Below are positions 7,601 through 14,310 of a stretch of 15,074 nucleotides of DNA, piece by piece. The stretch is from Candidatus Poseidoniaceae archaeon (lineage in GTDB: Archaea; Thermoplasmatota; Poseidoniia; Poseidoniales; Poseidoniaceae): the NCBI GenBank assembly GCA_013329295.1, contig DUKP01000081.1, positions 9,247-24,320 of the forward strand. The letters are read 5' to 3'. Position 1 is the first letter of the stretch, and the number at the start of each line of letters is the position of its first letter. Below the pieces are notes generated by a model. That model did not search any database and was not told the origin of the DNA. It saw nothing but the letters and a program-made list of their open reading frames with translations. Both the position numbers and the translations under genes were made by a program.

Positions 7601-9610
7601 CCGATTTTACCAACTCAAGCTGAAATTATTTTGTGGCATTCTTGGGAACATGATTTTAATCAAAATGGTCAAATTGATATTTCTGAAGTGGTGAGGCATG
7701 AGCTTGAATATCCAAGTGTTCTTACCAATTTGGAAGGAATTTATTCCTATGATTTAGATTCCTCAAGCGCACCAGATGGCGGCTATGTTAGAGGTTGGTT
7801 AGAAGTTGCAGATTCTGCAGGTAATATGTTAGTAGACTCAGGTAATATCTCATCGCCACTTTTTAATTTATTAATCAGTAGTGATGGTTCACCACAGTTA
7901 GGTTATTCAGATATTTCATGGGATTATGGATATCTTCCTTGGTTGCACCCAGGTGAAGACATTACACTCTCAATCCCTGTATGGGACAAAAATGGTGTTA
8001 CAGATATAACTGATATCGAATTGGATTTATCGATAAATCAACCTGACTCTTCGTCAATTTTGTGGAATAGACAAACAGGAGTTTGCTCAAGTTCAACATT
8101 ATACATCCAAATCTCAAATTGTAAAATGATAGGTGATAGTGAATCAGGATTATTTACTAATTCTGGAAATTTTGAAATCAATTTCCAATTAAAATGGGGA
8201 TTCGACCCAGATGATAGTATTGTTAGAACACCACTAATTCGCTTGACTGACCTCAACCGTCAATCTACAACAATCGAATTATCAGAGTTAAATTGGCGAT
8301 ATTCTGGTGAGATGGAGATTAGTCAAGAAGACTTGAGTTATATTACTTCAGGAAATAATGACTCGAATACAGGTTCATGGATTAAGGCTAGAGATGACAT
8401 TTTGATATCAGGTTCATTGAATTGGGTGAAAACCAATAGGCATGTAATGCAAGATTTGCAATTATTATTCACTTTGGGTCTCAATCAAGCACAGGTAGAT
8501 TATCAACAAGGTCAGTTCAGTGGTTATATTATTTCGCCCGCAACACCAGGTAATTATGCCTTAGATATATCACTAAAGAATGCACCTAATGGTGCTACTA
8601 TTGTAGATCCTAATTCTCCATTATTGTGGTTTATTGTTGATGATGAGGCGCCTTCAATCACTAGCATTAATTATCCTTTGCCGGCTCAAATTATAGAAGA
8701 AGTTGAATGGGAATCATTAGAAATAGTTATGACTTTATCAGAAGACAATTTCTTAGATCAAGACACTATGAATTTAAAATGGGAAGTTCATCCATCAGGA
8801 TTTGGCTTTGCCTCATCAAGTATTGCCAATGGATCAGGTAAAATCTCTATATTAGGTGGAATGCCATTTGGCGAATCTATCATAGGAACTTTTGGTATAG
8901 ATTTAGATACTGCTGTTCCTGAAGTTATACGTACTGAAGAATTAGAACTAAGAATTTGGATAAATGGCAGTGATATGGCAGGAAATTCTTTTGGCTCCGT
9001 ATCTGATGAAGTATATACTCCATTTGCAGTGTGGCAATTAGAACAACAATTACCTGAATATGCTCTTATACAACCAGCTATCTATTACAGTGGCCAATTA
9101 GAGGTAGGGAAATCAGTTGATTTGTCAGTGGTTATACAAAATGTTGGTAAAACAGACGGAGATGCTCAATTAAGAGTTGAAAGAGTTGAAAGTAATGGAG
9201 CAAGGACTATTATCCACTCCCAAGAAGTAAAGGTTAATTCTGGAGGAAATGGGGTATTTAATCATCGATGGACGCCAGATAGAGATGGTTCAATGTGGGT
9301 TGAATTCATAATAGTTGGAGGGCCAACAGTTCAGACTGAAACTTTCTATGTTGGAGACGGAGAAGACGATAGCTTCTTTGGTGGAATATCAGAAATTAAT
9401 CCGGTATTATTAGTAGTAATTTTCCTCTTAGTAGTTTCATTAGTGGGTATTCTAATATTTGGTCTTAGGACACCGAAACCGCCCCAATATCAACGTCTAC
9501 CTGGAAATAAAAATTATCAGCCATCAAATCAACAGATGAGACCGCAACAAAATCATCAATATGCTCATCAGCAAGCACCTGCATCACCTGGAGATAATCC
9601 ATATCAGTGA
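4625..9610 (+). CDS. Giant exported surface protein, C-terminal membrane anchor
   Basis: The function is not recognised; the architecture is clear. From ATG 4625 it is 1661 residues. It begins with a Sec-type signal (MGGRIGRQ, then hydrophobic AIAVFMLVLFSI), followed by a long Ser/Asn/Gly-rich, beta-strand-like exterior. Residues 123-262 resemble the MAM/jelly-roll-like module common in marine secreted proteins (WSWDFESGSFGPEW at the start, AWIDDIIITP at the end), and 370-450 looks like a degenerate second copy. An EF-hand-like loop DFNQNGQIDISE is at 1010-1021. An Ig-like segment starts near 1338, and a CARDB-like adhesion module (LEVGKSVDLSVVIQNVG) spans about 1487-1576. One transmembrane helix (about 1591-1614) precedes a 47-residue Pro/Gln-rich cytoplasmic tail. 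The only six cysteines I see form three close pairs (201/207, 755/770, 1154/1166), and at least seven N-glycosylation sequons occur. A TTG two codons earlier (4619) is an alternative start. It is probably an adhesion or cell-surface protein. Confidence 0.88.
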   Translation: MGGRIGRQAIAVFMLVLFSISTQSYYFSNDSNVFDDKESTSSKVLGQEEKIAIGSYPDGAVEKVMISVPDGQVVQSMNLDIEGADLATSTSFSLTESVDFSSSNYYEGVNVNTSSLSLLPQEWSWDFESGSFGPEWRLGGTSNWNVQSSTVISGSQTAKAGTISSNQETSLTLDVSAIPAGSGTFQYQVSSESGFDYLIFCIDNTACSRSSGFSQRWAGITSGTHSFTIPATAQSLTWKYTKDGSVNSGQDTAWIDDIIITPTGGAGNGQGTWISPAFGPQFSGQGEPRSFGLMYMDAYIPPDADFEWRLLDASTDTLIPGFVGLTDTTMDFGIIDWETYPLVKMQIDMATTTGSLPIIHGIHFDGLIEEDFDSNPTSSGWLMSGSSWNSGSVSGTGTLESPEFFIRSGFVGVKSNSYLNGSGRLEYSLDSGQSWNVLLNDNLQSMNEPQFSIMFRVLSTGGNWVFDQMSVEMIRTSVVDGLEIDLGLDGIGDWTMDRIGIGRLGIQDRLADDSLWSSSQSNPSSPAEFSLYVPRQGIDDFEFSVSSPNSNFVNPYLTISYNNQDILTSSINDFSEINTVRLTPSQITSINNAVSQSVSDINLNGLEFTKIVIKIGSSSTTSTIHLGGLMATYDSVMNLDFIGTDGLIIGLNSILPNSNLVNGYREVSLPVRMKSTGAIRMTVNSISTAPSINPLTMEVSNVTDTFTPSMNWIDVTSTFDFSSIGVSNPEAFVKSGSWLLDFNLVGKDNIAQIRCSTLALPIVGNGVSNCIQSGVQLIWSDLGANGIIQMSETNSILEFHHRFKFPVEWDDEEFLLASVNMVSTTGPMLSVSKSFGLGNSQGVENDVALKHWAIVGGNGVSSDNEFPYLQNQRGEPVIVQAQLGFEGNEGTAPRTGHALVRLLVNGNEYGASSIINEGIVSIPWVIPTFGDSVELEIDIQPLRGQSVTYEVPNVIEFGYDAVNPQLLSMNIDEFDHFQSSPSNILEFTITDRPILPTQAEIILWHSWEHDFNQNGQIDISEVVRHELEYPSVLTNLEGIYSYDLDSSSAPDGGYVRGWLEVADSAGNMLVDSGNISSPLFNLLISSDGSPQLGYSDISWDYGYLPWLHPGEDITLSIPVWDKNGVTDITDIELDLSINQPDSSSILWNRQTGVCSSSTLYIQISNCKMIGDSESGLFTNSGNFEINFQLKWGFDPDDSIVRTPLIRLTDLNRQSTTIELSELNWRYSGEMEISQEDLSYITSGNNDSNTGSWIKARDDILISGSLNWVKTNRHVMQDLQLLFTLGLNQAQVDYQQGQFSGYIISPATPGNYALDISLKNAPNGATIVDPNSPLLWFIVDDEAPSITSINYPLPAQIIEEVEWESLEIVMTLSEDNFLDQDTMNLKWEVHPSGFGFASSSIANGSGKISILGGMPFGESIIGTFGIDLDTAVPEVIRTEELELRIWINGSDMAGNSFGSVSDEVYTPFAVWQLEQQLPEYALIQPAIYYSGQLEVGKSVDLSVVIQNVGKTDGDAQLRVERVESNGARTIIHSQEVKVNSGGNGVFNHRWTPDRDGSMWVEFIIVGGPTVQTETFYVGDGEDDSFFGGISEINPVLLVVIFLLVVSLVGILIFGLRTPKPPQYQRLPGNKNYQPSNQQMRPQQNHQYAHQQAPASPGDNPYQ

Positions 9611-9651
9611 TAGTAGAAGAGTTCAAATGACAAACCAAAAAGGATTGATTT

Positions 9652-9952
9652 GAGGGAGTAGGAGGGCTGCTGACAGAGTTCGACTCTGAGGAAAGTCCCC
9701 TCTCCACAGCGCATGTGCCTCACAGAAGAGAGAAATTAGAGATGGTTTGGTTAATGCAATAGAAACGAACGATATAGGGGTAGTACGATGATGTTGAAAG
9801 ACAGAGATTTCCTTATTGTCGATGAAACGAGCAACCGCACAGGAGCAAGTCCAAGCAGTTCCGGAGAGATAGCGCGTCTAGGAACAGGTAGGATGCTAAG
9901 TTGAATGCAGTCGCCGAAAGGTAACAGAAAGGGGCTTACTCCCTACTCCCTC
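9652..9952 (+). ncRNA. rnpB: RNase P RNA, archaeal type
   Basis: This is the catalytic RNA that removes 5' leaders from pre-tRNAs. The ends are set by P1, an 11-bp perfect helix of GAGGGAGTAGG (9652-9662) with CCTACTCCCTC (9942-9952). A very short P3 hairpin, CAGAG/CTCTG, lies at 9674-9688. The conserved CR-I region (GAGGAAAGTCCCC) and the CR-V region (ACAGAAAGGGGCTTA, 9924-9938) form P4: CCCC 9697-9700 pairs with GGGG 9931-9934 and AAG 9693-9695 pairs with CTT 9935-9937, leaving T9696 as the universally conserved bulged uridine. The 301-nt length is typical of archaea. The sequence TTCAAATGA, about 26 nt upstream, may be a weak TATA box. The 3' end lies 1 nt from the stop codon of the convergent exporter gene. 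Confidence 0.95.
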
Positions 9953-9953
9953 G

Positions 9954-12761
9954 CTAATCTTCTAACACAGCATCCATCGGTTTCATTGAAATTGCTGATG
10001 CAAGAGCAATTCCCTCACCGTAATCTACCCAGTATGGCTCACCCTTGATAGCCGATTTCACTACTTTTTCTGAAGTAATTACAGCCGGCATTAAGAAAGT
10101 ACTTGTTATGAATGCAAATATGATTAGTAGACACATGATCATAAAGAAATTTTCTAAACCTGGGAATGTTACTAAGAAACCGGCACCGATACCGCTTACA
10201 GTAGTAATGGTAGTTTCGAAGATAGTCTGACCAGTTTCTTCAATCGAATTAGCAATTCCAACAGGTGTTTCTCCTTCTTCTTGAATTCTATGCATTACGT
10301 GAATTGCATCATCTACTCCTATCCCGAAGACAATGGTTCCAATCATTGCAGTAAATATATTGACATTTACATCAGGGCTATTCATCAATAATGGTTGCCA
10401 AAGAATTACCACTGCTACAGGAACCATAGTAATGATTCCTAATCGAGGCGACCTGAATACTATAGAAAGTACGATTGTTAGAATAATCATAGTTACTATG
10501 GTTGTTAGATTTTGAGAACTATGAATTCCTTCATTTATGTCAAGAGAAACTGGAAGTCCACCAGTCAATTTTGAAGATTTAGTACCTTCTAAACCAGTAT
10601 CTTCAATTAACATAGCATCAATTTCGTCTCTTAGAACAGATGCTGCATTTAAATTCATATATGGTTGAGTAACATATACGATTCCCTTGGTTCCTTCTTC
10701 ATTAAGTAGCATTGATTTTACTTCATTGCTCAAAGTATCAAACACTATATTCACCATGTCTTTTCTTAATTGTTCTCTACCACCTTCGCCGCTAGCATCT
10801 AGTAGTAACCATGCATGACATTCTACTGGGTCATTAGATTCCCAACAAGGTTCATGCAATAAATCCCAAAGACTTCCTTGATAAAGTGCAATGTCGTCAT
10901 TCAAACCAATTGTTACTGGAATTGCTCGTAAGAAGGTTACAATGCTAGTGGTATTTGTTCTCTCAACTTCACCAATTCGCTTCTCTAAGCCATCTATAAC
11001 ATCCAAAACCGGCAAATCCCTAATCCGATCAGTATTGTTGTTATTTGGCCTGTCTTCTGCACTAAAAATGAATAAAGATGTCTGTCCACCGCTGAAATAT
11101 TCAGAATATTCAGCTAAAGAATTTAGCGAATCTATGCCATCAGGTGCTTCAGATGAACCCGTAATTGGCTCATTCATCGAATCAAGATTTATTATGCCGT
11201 AGAATGTTATTGAGCCAAAAATTAGAACGATTATCAAAAATCCTTTGACTGGTAATTTACCAATATTTTTCCACATTGTGGGATTAGTCCGTTTGTTGTA
11301 TCTTAACATCCATGCAATAGTTGGAACTAAGATTATACTAAGTACCAATGTTGAGGCAATCCCTAGAACTAATGTTACACCAACAGAGCGTATTGGCGCT
11401 ACTGTTACAATTTGAGGAGCAATCAACACAGAGAAACCAATTACTGTAGTGATGGCGGAAATGAATACAGCTACTCCAGTTGAACTCGCCATCTCCAAAA
11501 CACATTTTTTGTAAAAATCCATATCCCATAAATCTGGAATCTTTACTTCTTTTTCACCACGTTTTTTCCTTCTAACATTTTCATCTTGCATTTTTTGTAA
11601 TTCTTTCCGCCGAACTTCTTCAATTCTGTTTACCATGTGTAAAGCATAATCTACCCCTAAACCAATTAATATCGGGAAGGTTGCTACTATCATTGGAGTC
11701 AGTGTGATATCTAAAATAACCGATGAACCAAAAGTAAATGCAAGCGCCATTACGATAGGAGTACCAGTGATTGCAACTACCTTTAGCGATCTGTGAAGTG
11801 CAGTAATTATCAAAACAGTAAACAAAATAGACCACGGTAAAATCATCAATAAGTCTTCATAAATTGCATCAGAAATATCTTCTAATACCTTTGTAAGACC
11901 TGTAACAGTCATTACGCTAATGTCAGAATTTGGACGATTTTCTACAACCATTTCGAAGTGAGCTAATAATTCTTCAAAGTTATTGAAATCATCAATTTCA
12001 TCAAATTTCTGATTCATACCAACAATAATTGCAGTAGTATCCCAAATACCATCATCATTAGTATCTTTAATCAGTGGCTCAAAACTACCATTTGACTGTT
12101 CAATAATAGTATCAATTCGTTCCTGTTCAGGTATAACATATTGTCCACCTCCGGGTAATAACTCACAATCTAAGTCAATTATTGGTATTCTAGTGTCAAT
12201 ACCATGTTCACATAGTGAATTATTGAATCTTCCATCTGCTGAATTTATTTCTTTAATTACTTGAGCAGGTGAAATAATCCAAAGCACGCCATCGTTTCTG
12301 CCATTGTCATTCTTATCATAATCAATGCCCCTGCTGATTGAATCTCCTCCAACATTGTAATCATCTCCTTCAACCCAACTGATTACATCAAGAATATCTT
12401 TGTCAGTAATATTTGAATCACTAGACATATCGAAAGCGTTCTCTGTTCTTATGTAAATAACAGTGATATCGGTAGACCATTCTTCTCTTACTTCAAGCAA
12501 TAATTCAGTAGAGGGAGCACCATCAGGGAGGAATATTTCTACGTCATCATCAATTTGCGATTGGAAGTCCATACCTTGTTGAGCAAAAAATGCTGAAATA
12601 ATTATCAACAAAATTACTACAGTTGCAGGTGATGTTAGCACATTACTATACATGTTATCCAAAGACTGCATGGATTTCTTTGCTGCTATTTTTTTCACAT
12701 GCTGAAATTTTTCTTTTACATCTTTGAGCGGACTATCTCGATTAACGGGCGCCTCGCTCAT
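9954..12761 (-). CDS. RND/MMPL-superfamily exporter (HAE3-like)
   Basis: This is an inner-membrane secondary transporter of the RND superfamily; the substrate is unknown. The 935 residues show the expected duplicated plan: TM1 (about 45-61), a large external domain (about 62-300), a helix bundle (about 305-485), TM7 (about 506-523), a second external domain (about 525-750) and a final bundle (about 752-893). The matching TM4 signatures GLGVDYALHMVNR (367-379) and GIGVDDAIHVMHR (813-825) are typical of the MMPL/HAE3 branch, whose members are thought to move lipids or hydrophobic molecules. A charged cytoplasmic insert lies at about 382-415. Oddities in the external domains: two calcium-loop-like motifs, DKNDNGRND (149-157) and DTNDDGIWD (233-241), and cysteine pairs 184/199 and 639/648. 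The N-terminus is Lys-rich and cytoplasmic. The ATG start has no Shine-Dalgarno site. It lies 71 nt downstream of the glycosyltransferase, but with its own promoter-like sequences between. Confidence 0.92.
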   Translation of the reverse strand: MSEAPVNRDSPLKDVKEKFQHVKKIAAKKSMQSLDNMYSNVLTSPATVVILLIIISAFFAQQGMDFQSQIDDDVEIFLPDGAPSTELLLEVREEWSTDITVIYIRTENAFDMSSDSNITDKDILDVISWVEGDDYNVGGDSISRGIDYDKNDNGRNDGVLWIISPAQVIKEINSADGRFNNSLCEHGIDTRIPIIDLDCELLPGGGQYVIPEQERIDTIIEQSNGSFEPLIKDTNDDGIWDTTAIIVGMNQKFDEIDDFNNFEELLAHFEMVVENRPNSDISVMTVTGLTKVLEDISDAIYEDLLMILPWSILFTVLIITALHRSLKVVAITGTPIVMALAFTFGSSVILDITLTPMIVATFPILIGLGVDYALHMVNRIEEVRRKELQKMQDENVRRKKRGEKEVKIPDLWDMDFYKKCVLEMASSTGVAVFISAITTVIGFSVLIAPQIVTVAPIRSVGVTLVLGIASTLVLSIILVPTIAWMLRYNKRTNPTMWKNIGKLPVKGFLIIVLIFGSITFYGIINLDSMNEPITGSSEAPDGIDSLNSLAEYSEYFSGGQTSLFIFSAEDRPNNNNTDRIRDLPVLDVIDGLEKRIGEVERTNTTSIVTFLRAIPVTIGLNDDIALYQGSLWDLLHEPCWESNDPVECHAWLLLDASGEGGREQLRKDMVNIVFDTLSNEVKSMLLNEEGTKGIVYVTQPYMNLNAASVLRDEIDAMLIEDTGLEGTKSSKLTGGLPVSLDINEGIHSSQNLTTIVTMIILTIVLSIVFRSPRLGIITMVPVAVVILWQPLLMNSPDVNVNIFTAMIGTIVFGIGVDDAIHVMHRIQEEGETPVGIANSIEETGQTIFETTITTVSGIGAGFLVTFPGLENFFMIMCLLIIFAFITSTFLMPAVITSEKVVKSAIKGEPYWVDYGEGIALASAISMKPMDAVLED

Positions 12762-12791
12762 GGTTAATGCATCAAAAAGAGGGCTTTGAAT

Positions 12792-12817
12792 AATCCTGTT
12801 ACAGGATTTGATATAAT
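12792..12817 (-). promoter_or_regulatory. TATA-like box with adjoining perfect dyad before the exporter gene
   Basis: On the minus strand ATTATATC (12810-12817) resembles an archaeal TATA box. It is followed immediately by AATCCTGTAACAGGATT (12792-12808), a perfect 8-bp inverted repeat around one base. With the usual TATA spacing, transcription would start near 12788, so the dyad would lie between TATA and start site, where repressors often bind. The exporter ATG is at 12761. The one-base centre suits a protein-binding operator better than an RNA hairpin. The dyad is seen in the sequence; its role is inference. Confidence 0.45.
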
Positions 12818-12832
12818 CTTCTTTTTAGATGA

Positions 12833-13774
12833 TTAATCTAAACCGAACTCTCTAACAATTAGGTGTCTTAAGAAACCTCTAGCTGATTGTAAAACTAATC
12901 CTGTTGCCATCAGTGATAATCCCAAAACACCAATCCAAACTGCTGATAATCCTGGGCCAATATAGTTGTCAATTTGACCAGTTACATTCTGTGCAAGATT
13001 AAGGCCCATCGCTGCACCCGCAGCAAATAATCCTAATCCAGGTAATCCAAGAACTAATATTGGTTTTTTGTGTGATAGAGAAATTAAGGCCCAAGATAAA
13101 ACAGTGAATCCGTGAGATACTGCAGTGAAGTTAGAGCCCTTAGGGACATCATATCTCACCAATGTAGGGACTTCGCTTATTTTCAATTGCTTCTCATGAG
13201 CATCTTCTAACATTTCAAGAGATAACTCCATTCCTTCGCTATCAAATCTCAATAATTCTAATGCTCTTTTAGAGAATGCTCTAAATCCAGATTGAGTATC
13301 TTTAATCGAGATATCTCTTGAGAGGTTGCTTGCTGCAGTTATTACTTTAATGCCCAATCTTCTGTAAGCAGGCATATCTGTTCCCCCTCCACCATCGATG
13401 AATCTTGATCCAATCACAAAGTCATCATTGCCATTGATAATTGGCTCAAGTAATTTTGGAATATCGCTAGCCTCGTGTTGACCATCGCTGTCAAGAACTA
13501 CTAAAGCATCAGCACCTATTTCTCTTGCTTTGATAAATAGAGATTTTAGAGCACCTCCATAACCTCGATTTACTCTGTGTCGGACAACTATTGCTCCACA
13601 GGATTCAGCAATTCGAGCACTAGAGTCAGATGAACCATCATCAACACAAATTACTGCATCAACATGTTTGAGAGCCATTGTAACAACTGTACCAATGGTC
13701 TCTTCTTCATTATACATCGGCATGCCAGCAACTATAATTGGACTGGCGTCAGATTGTGAATCCCCATCTTTCAC
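12833..13774 (-). CDS. Family 2 glycosyltransferase, dolichol-phosphate sugar synthase-like, with two C-terminal TM helices
   Basis: It probably transfers a sugar from a nucleotide sugar to dolichol phosphate on the cytoplasmic face of the membrane, making lipid-linked donors for surface glycosylation. The 313 residues contain a GT-A fold: PMYNEEETIG (19-28), VDDGSSDSS (44-52), the DxD-type metal site LDSDGQH (94-100), and DTQSGFRAFS (159-168), a stretch characteristic of DPM1/GT2 polyprenyl-phosphate transferases. Two hydrophobic helices follow (about 238-258 and 277-297), an arrangement found in many archaeal dolichol-phosphate glucose or mannose synthases. The start is GTG at 13772-13774; the next in-frame Met is residue 18, which would cut into the first conserved strand, so GTG is preferred. 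The sugar cannot be told from sequence. The nucleotide-sugar epimerase at 14311 and the surface protein at 4625 suggest a glycan-related neighbourhood. Confidence 0.9.
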   Translation of the reverse strand: MKDGDSQSDASPIIVAGMPMYNEEETIGTVVTMALKHVDAVICVDDGSSDSSARIAESCGAIVVRHRVNRGYGGALKSLFIKAREIGADALVVLDSDGQHEASDIPKLLEPIINGNDDFVIGSRFIDGGGGTDMPAYRRLGIKVITAASNLSRDISIKDTQSGFRAFSKRALELLRFDSEGMELSLEMLEDAHEKQLKISEVPTLVRYDVPKGSNFTAVSHGFTVLSWALISLSHKKPILVLGLPGLGLFAAGAAMGLNLAQNVTGQIDNYIGPGLSAVWIGVLGLSLMATGLVLQSARGFLRHLIVREFGLD

Positions 13775-13810
13775 AATTTTCGGGCAAAACTGTGACTATT
13801 TATGGGTATT

Positions 13811-13837
13811 GATATAATATAGATTTTTTATAAAAAA
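13811..13837 (-). promoter_or_regulatory. A/T-rich promoter region of the glycosyltransferase gene
   Basis: Two TATA-like elements lie in tandem on the minus strand: TTTTTTTATAAAAAA (about 13824-13837) and ATATTATATC (13811-13820). Their centres are about 57 and 42 nt upstream of the GTG start, which would give short leaders of about 30 or 15 nt. Either could serve; I cannot tell which is used. Confidence 0.4.
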
Positions 13838-13891
13838 ATCGAGACCAATCCTAAAATTAGTTTCGACATTAAGCGCAATTGCTGGAAATAT

Positions 13892-13911
13892 AATTCAAAT
13901 TAGTTTGAATT
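13892..13911. repeat. Perfect 8-bp inverted repeat between the 84-aa gene and the glycosyltransferase gene
   Basis: AATTCAAA-TTAG-TTTGAATT is a perfect dyad with a 4-nt centre, in the 169-nt gap 13775-13943. It could form a hairpin at the end of the small-protein transcript or act as an operator upstream of the glycosyltransferase promoter. The rest of that gap holds only the A/T-rich promoter elements and no gene. A/T richness raises the chance of such dyads, so the functional reading is tentative. Confidence 0.45.
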
Positions 13912-13943
13912 GTGCGATCTGTATCTAGTCTGACCAACTAAAT

Positions 13944-14198
13944 TTAGTCAACTATTTGACTGATGGTTGTGACCACTCTTTCACCAATTAGCACTTTATT
14001 TAGTGCATTTAGTGATATGACAAGAGGTACGTATTCTTGTCCATCACTGGTGACATATGTTTCACATTCAGAAAAAGCATCATTGTTGATGGAAACTTTG
14101 ATTGCTCCACCAGCATTACTTCTTCTAACATAACCTACAAGGTTACTTTTGTTTTCTACATCGTCCATATTTTTTTCAGTTTTGCTATTTTTTGCCAT
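13944..14198 (-). CDS. Small protein of unknown function, 84 residues
   Basis: I do not recognise a family. The start chosen is ATG 14196-14198, because GGAGTG (14204-14209) sits 5 nt upstream as a Shine-Dalgarno site; the frame is open nine codons further, to 14225, without such support. Residues 1-20 are charged and probably disordered (MAKNSKTEKNMDDVENK). The rest is compact and looks beta-rich: LVGYVRRSNAGGAIKVSI, DGQEYVPLVISL, then a possible helix LNALNKVL and the ending GERVVTTISQIVD. It has one cysteine, no signal peptide, no membrane segment and no zinc-binding pattern. The dense mix of Gly, Arg and alternating hydrophobic residues suggests a folded, conserved domain rather than a chance frame. 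It is divergent from the epimerase gene, with a dyad-rich 97-112-nt gap between them. A small nucleic-acid-binding or regulatory protein is possible, but that is only a guess. Confidence 0.75.
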   Translation of the reverse strand: MAKNSKTEKNMDDVENKSNLVGYVRRSNAGGAIKVSINNDAFSECETYVTSDGQEYVPLVISLNALNKVLIGERVVTTISQIVD

Positions 14199-14203
14199 AT
14201 TAA

Positions 14204-14209
14204 CACTCC
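14204..14209 (-). promoter_or_regulatory. Shine-Dalgarno site deciding the start of the 84-aa gene
   Basis: The minus strand reads GGAGTG, five bases, then ATG at 14198. The match and spacing favour this start over the in-frame ATG at 14223-14225, which has no comparable sequence upstream. The gene is therefore probably translated from a leadered transcript, unlike sodN. Confidence 0.55.
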
Positions 14210-14239
14210 ACTGCTTTTGCAGCAAAACTCATGATTAGC

Positions 14240-14268
14240 CTCTAAGTTTATCAAACTAGAGTTAGTTT
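14240..14268. promoter_or_regulatory. Overlapping dyads in the divergent promoter between the small protein and the epimerase
   Basis: CTCTAAGTTT-ATC-AAACTAGAG (14240-14261) is an inverted repeat with one bulged A. It overlaps a second, perfect repeat AAACTA-GAGT-TAGTTT (14253-14268). On the minus strand the same region contains TTTGATAAACTT, a TATA-like candidate about 53 nt before the small-protein ATG. Being midway between two divergent genes, the dyads could be an operator serving both. Sequence symmetry is seen; regulation is inference. Confidence 0.35.
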
Positions 14269-14310
14269 TACTACCATTTGTCTTATACGGATGTGATGTT
14301 TCGTAATGCT

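Noticed and set aside
9465..9707. 80-residue minus-strand frame spanning the surface-protein tail and rnpB
   Set aside because: It overlaps both the real C-terminal tail coding and the structured RNase P RNA, so protein coding is very unlikely.
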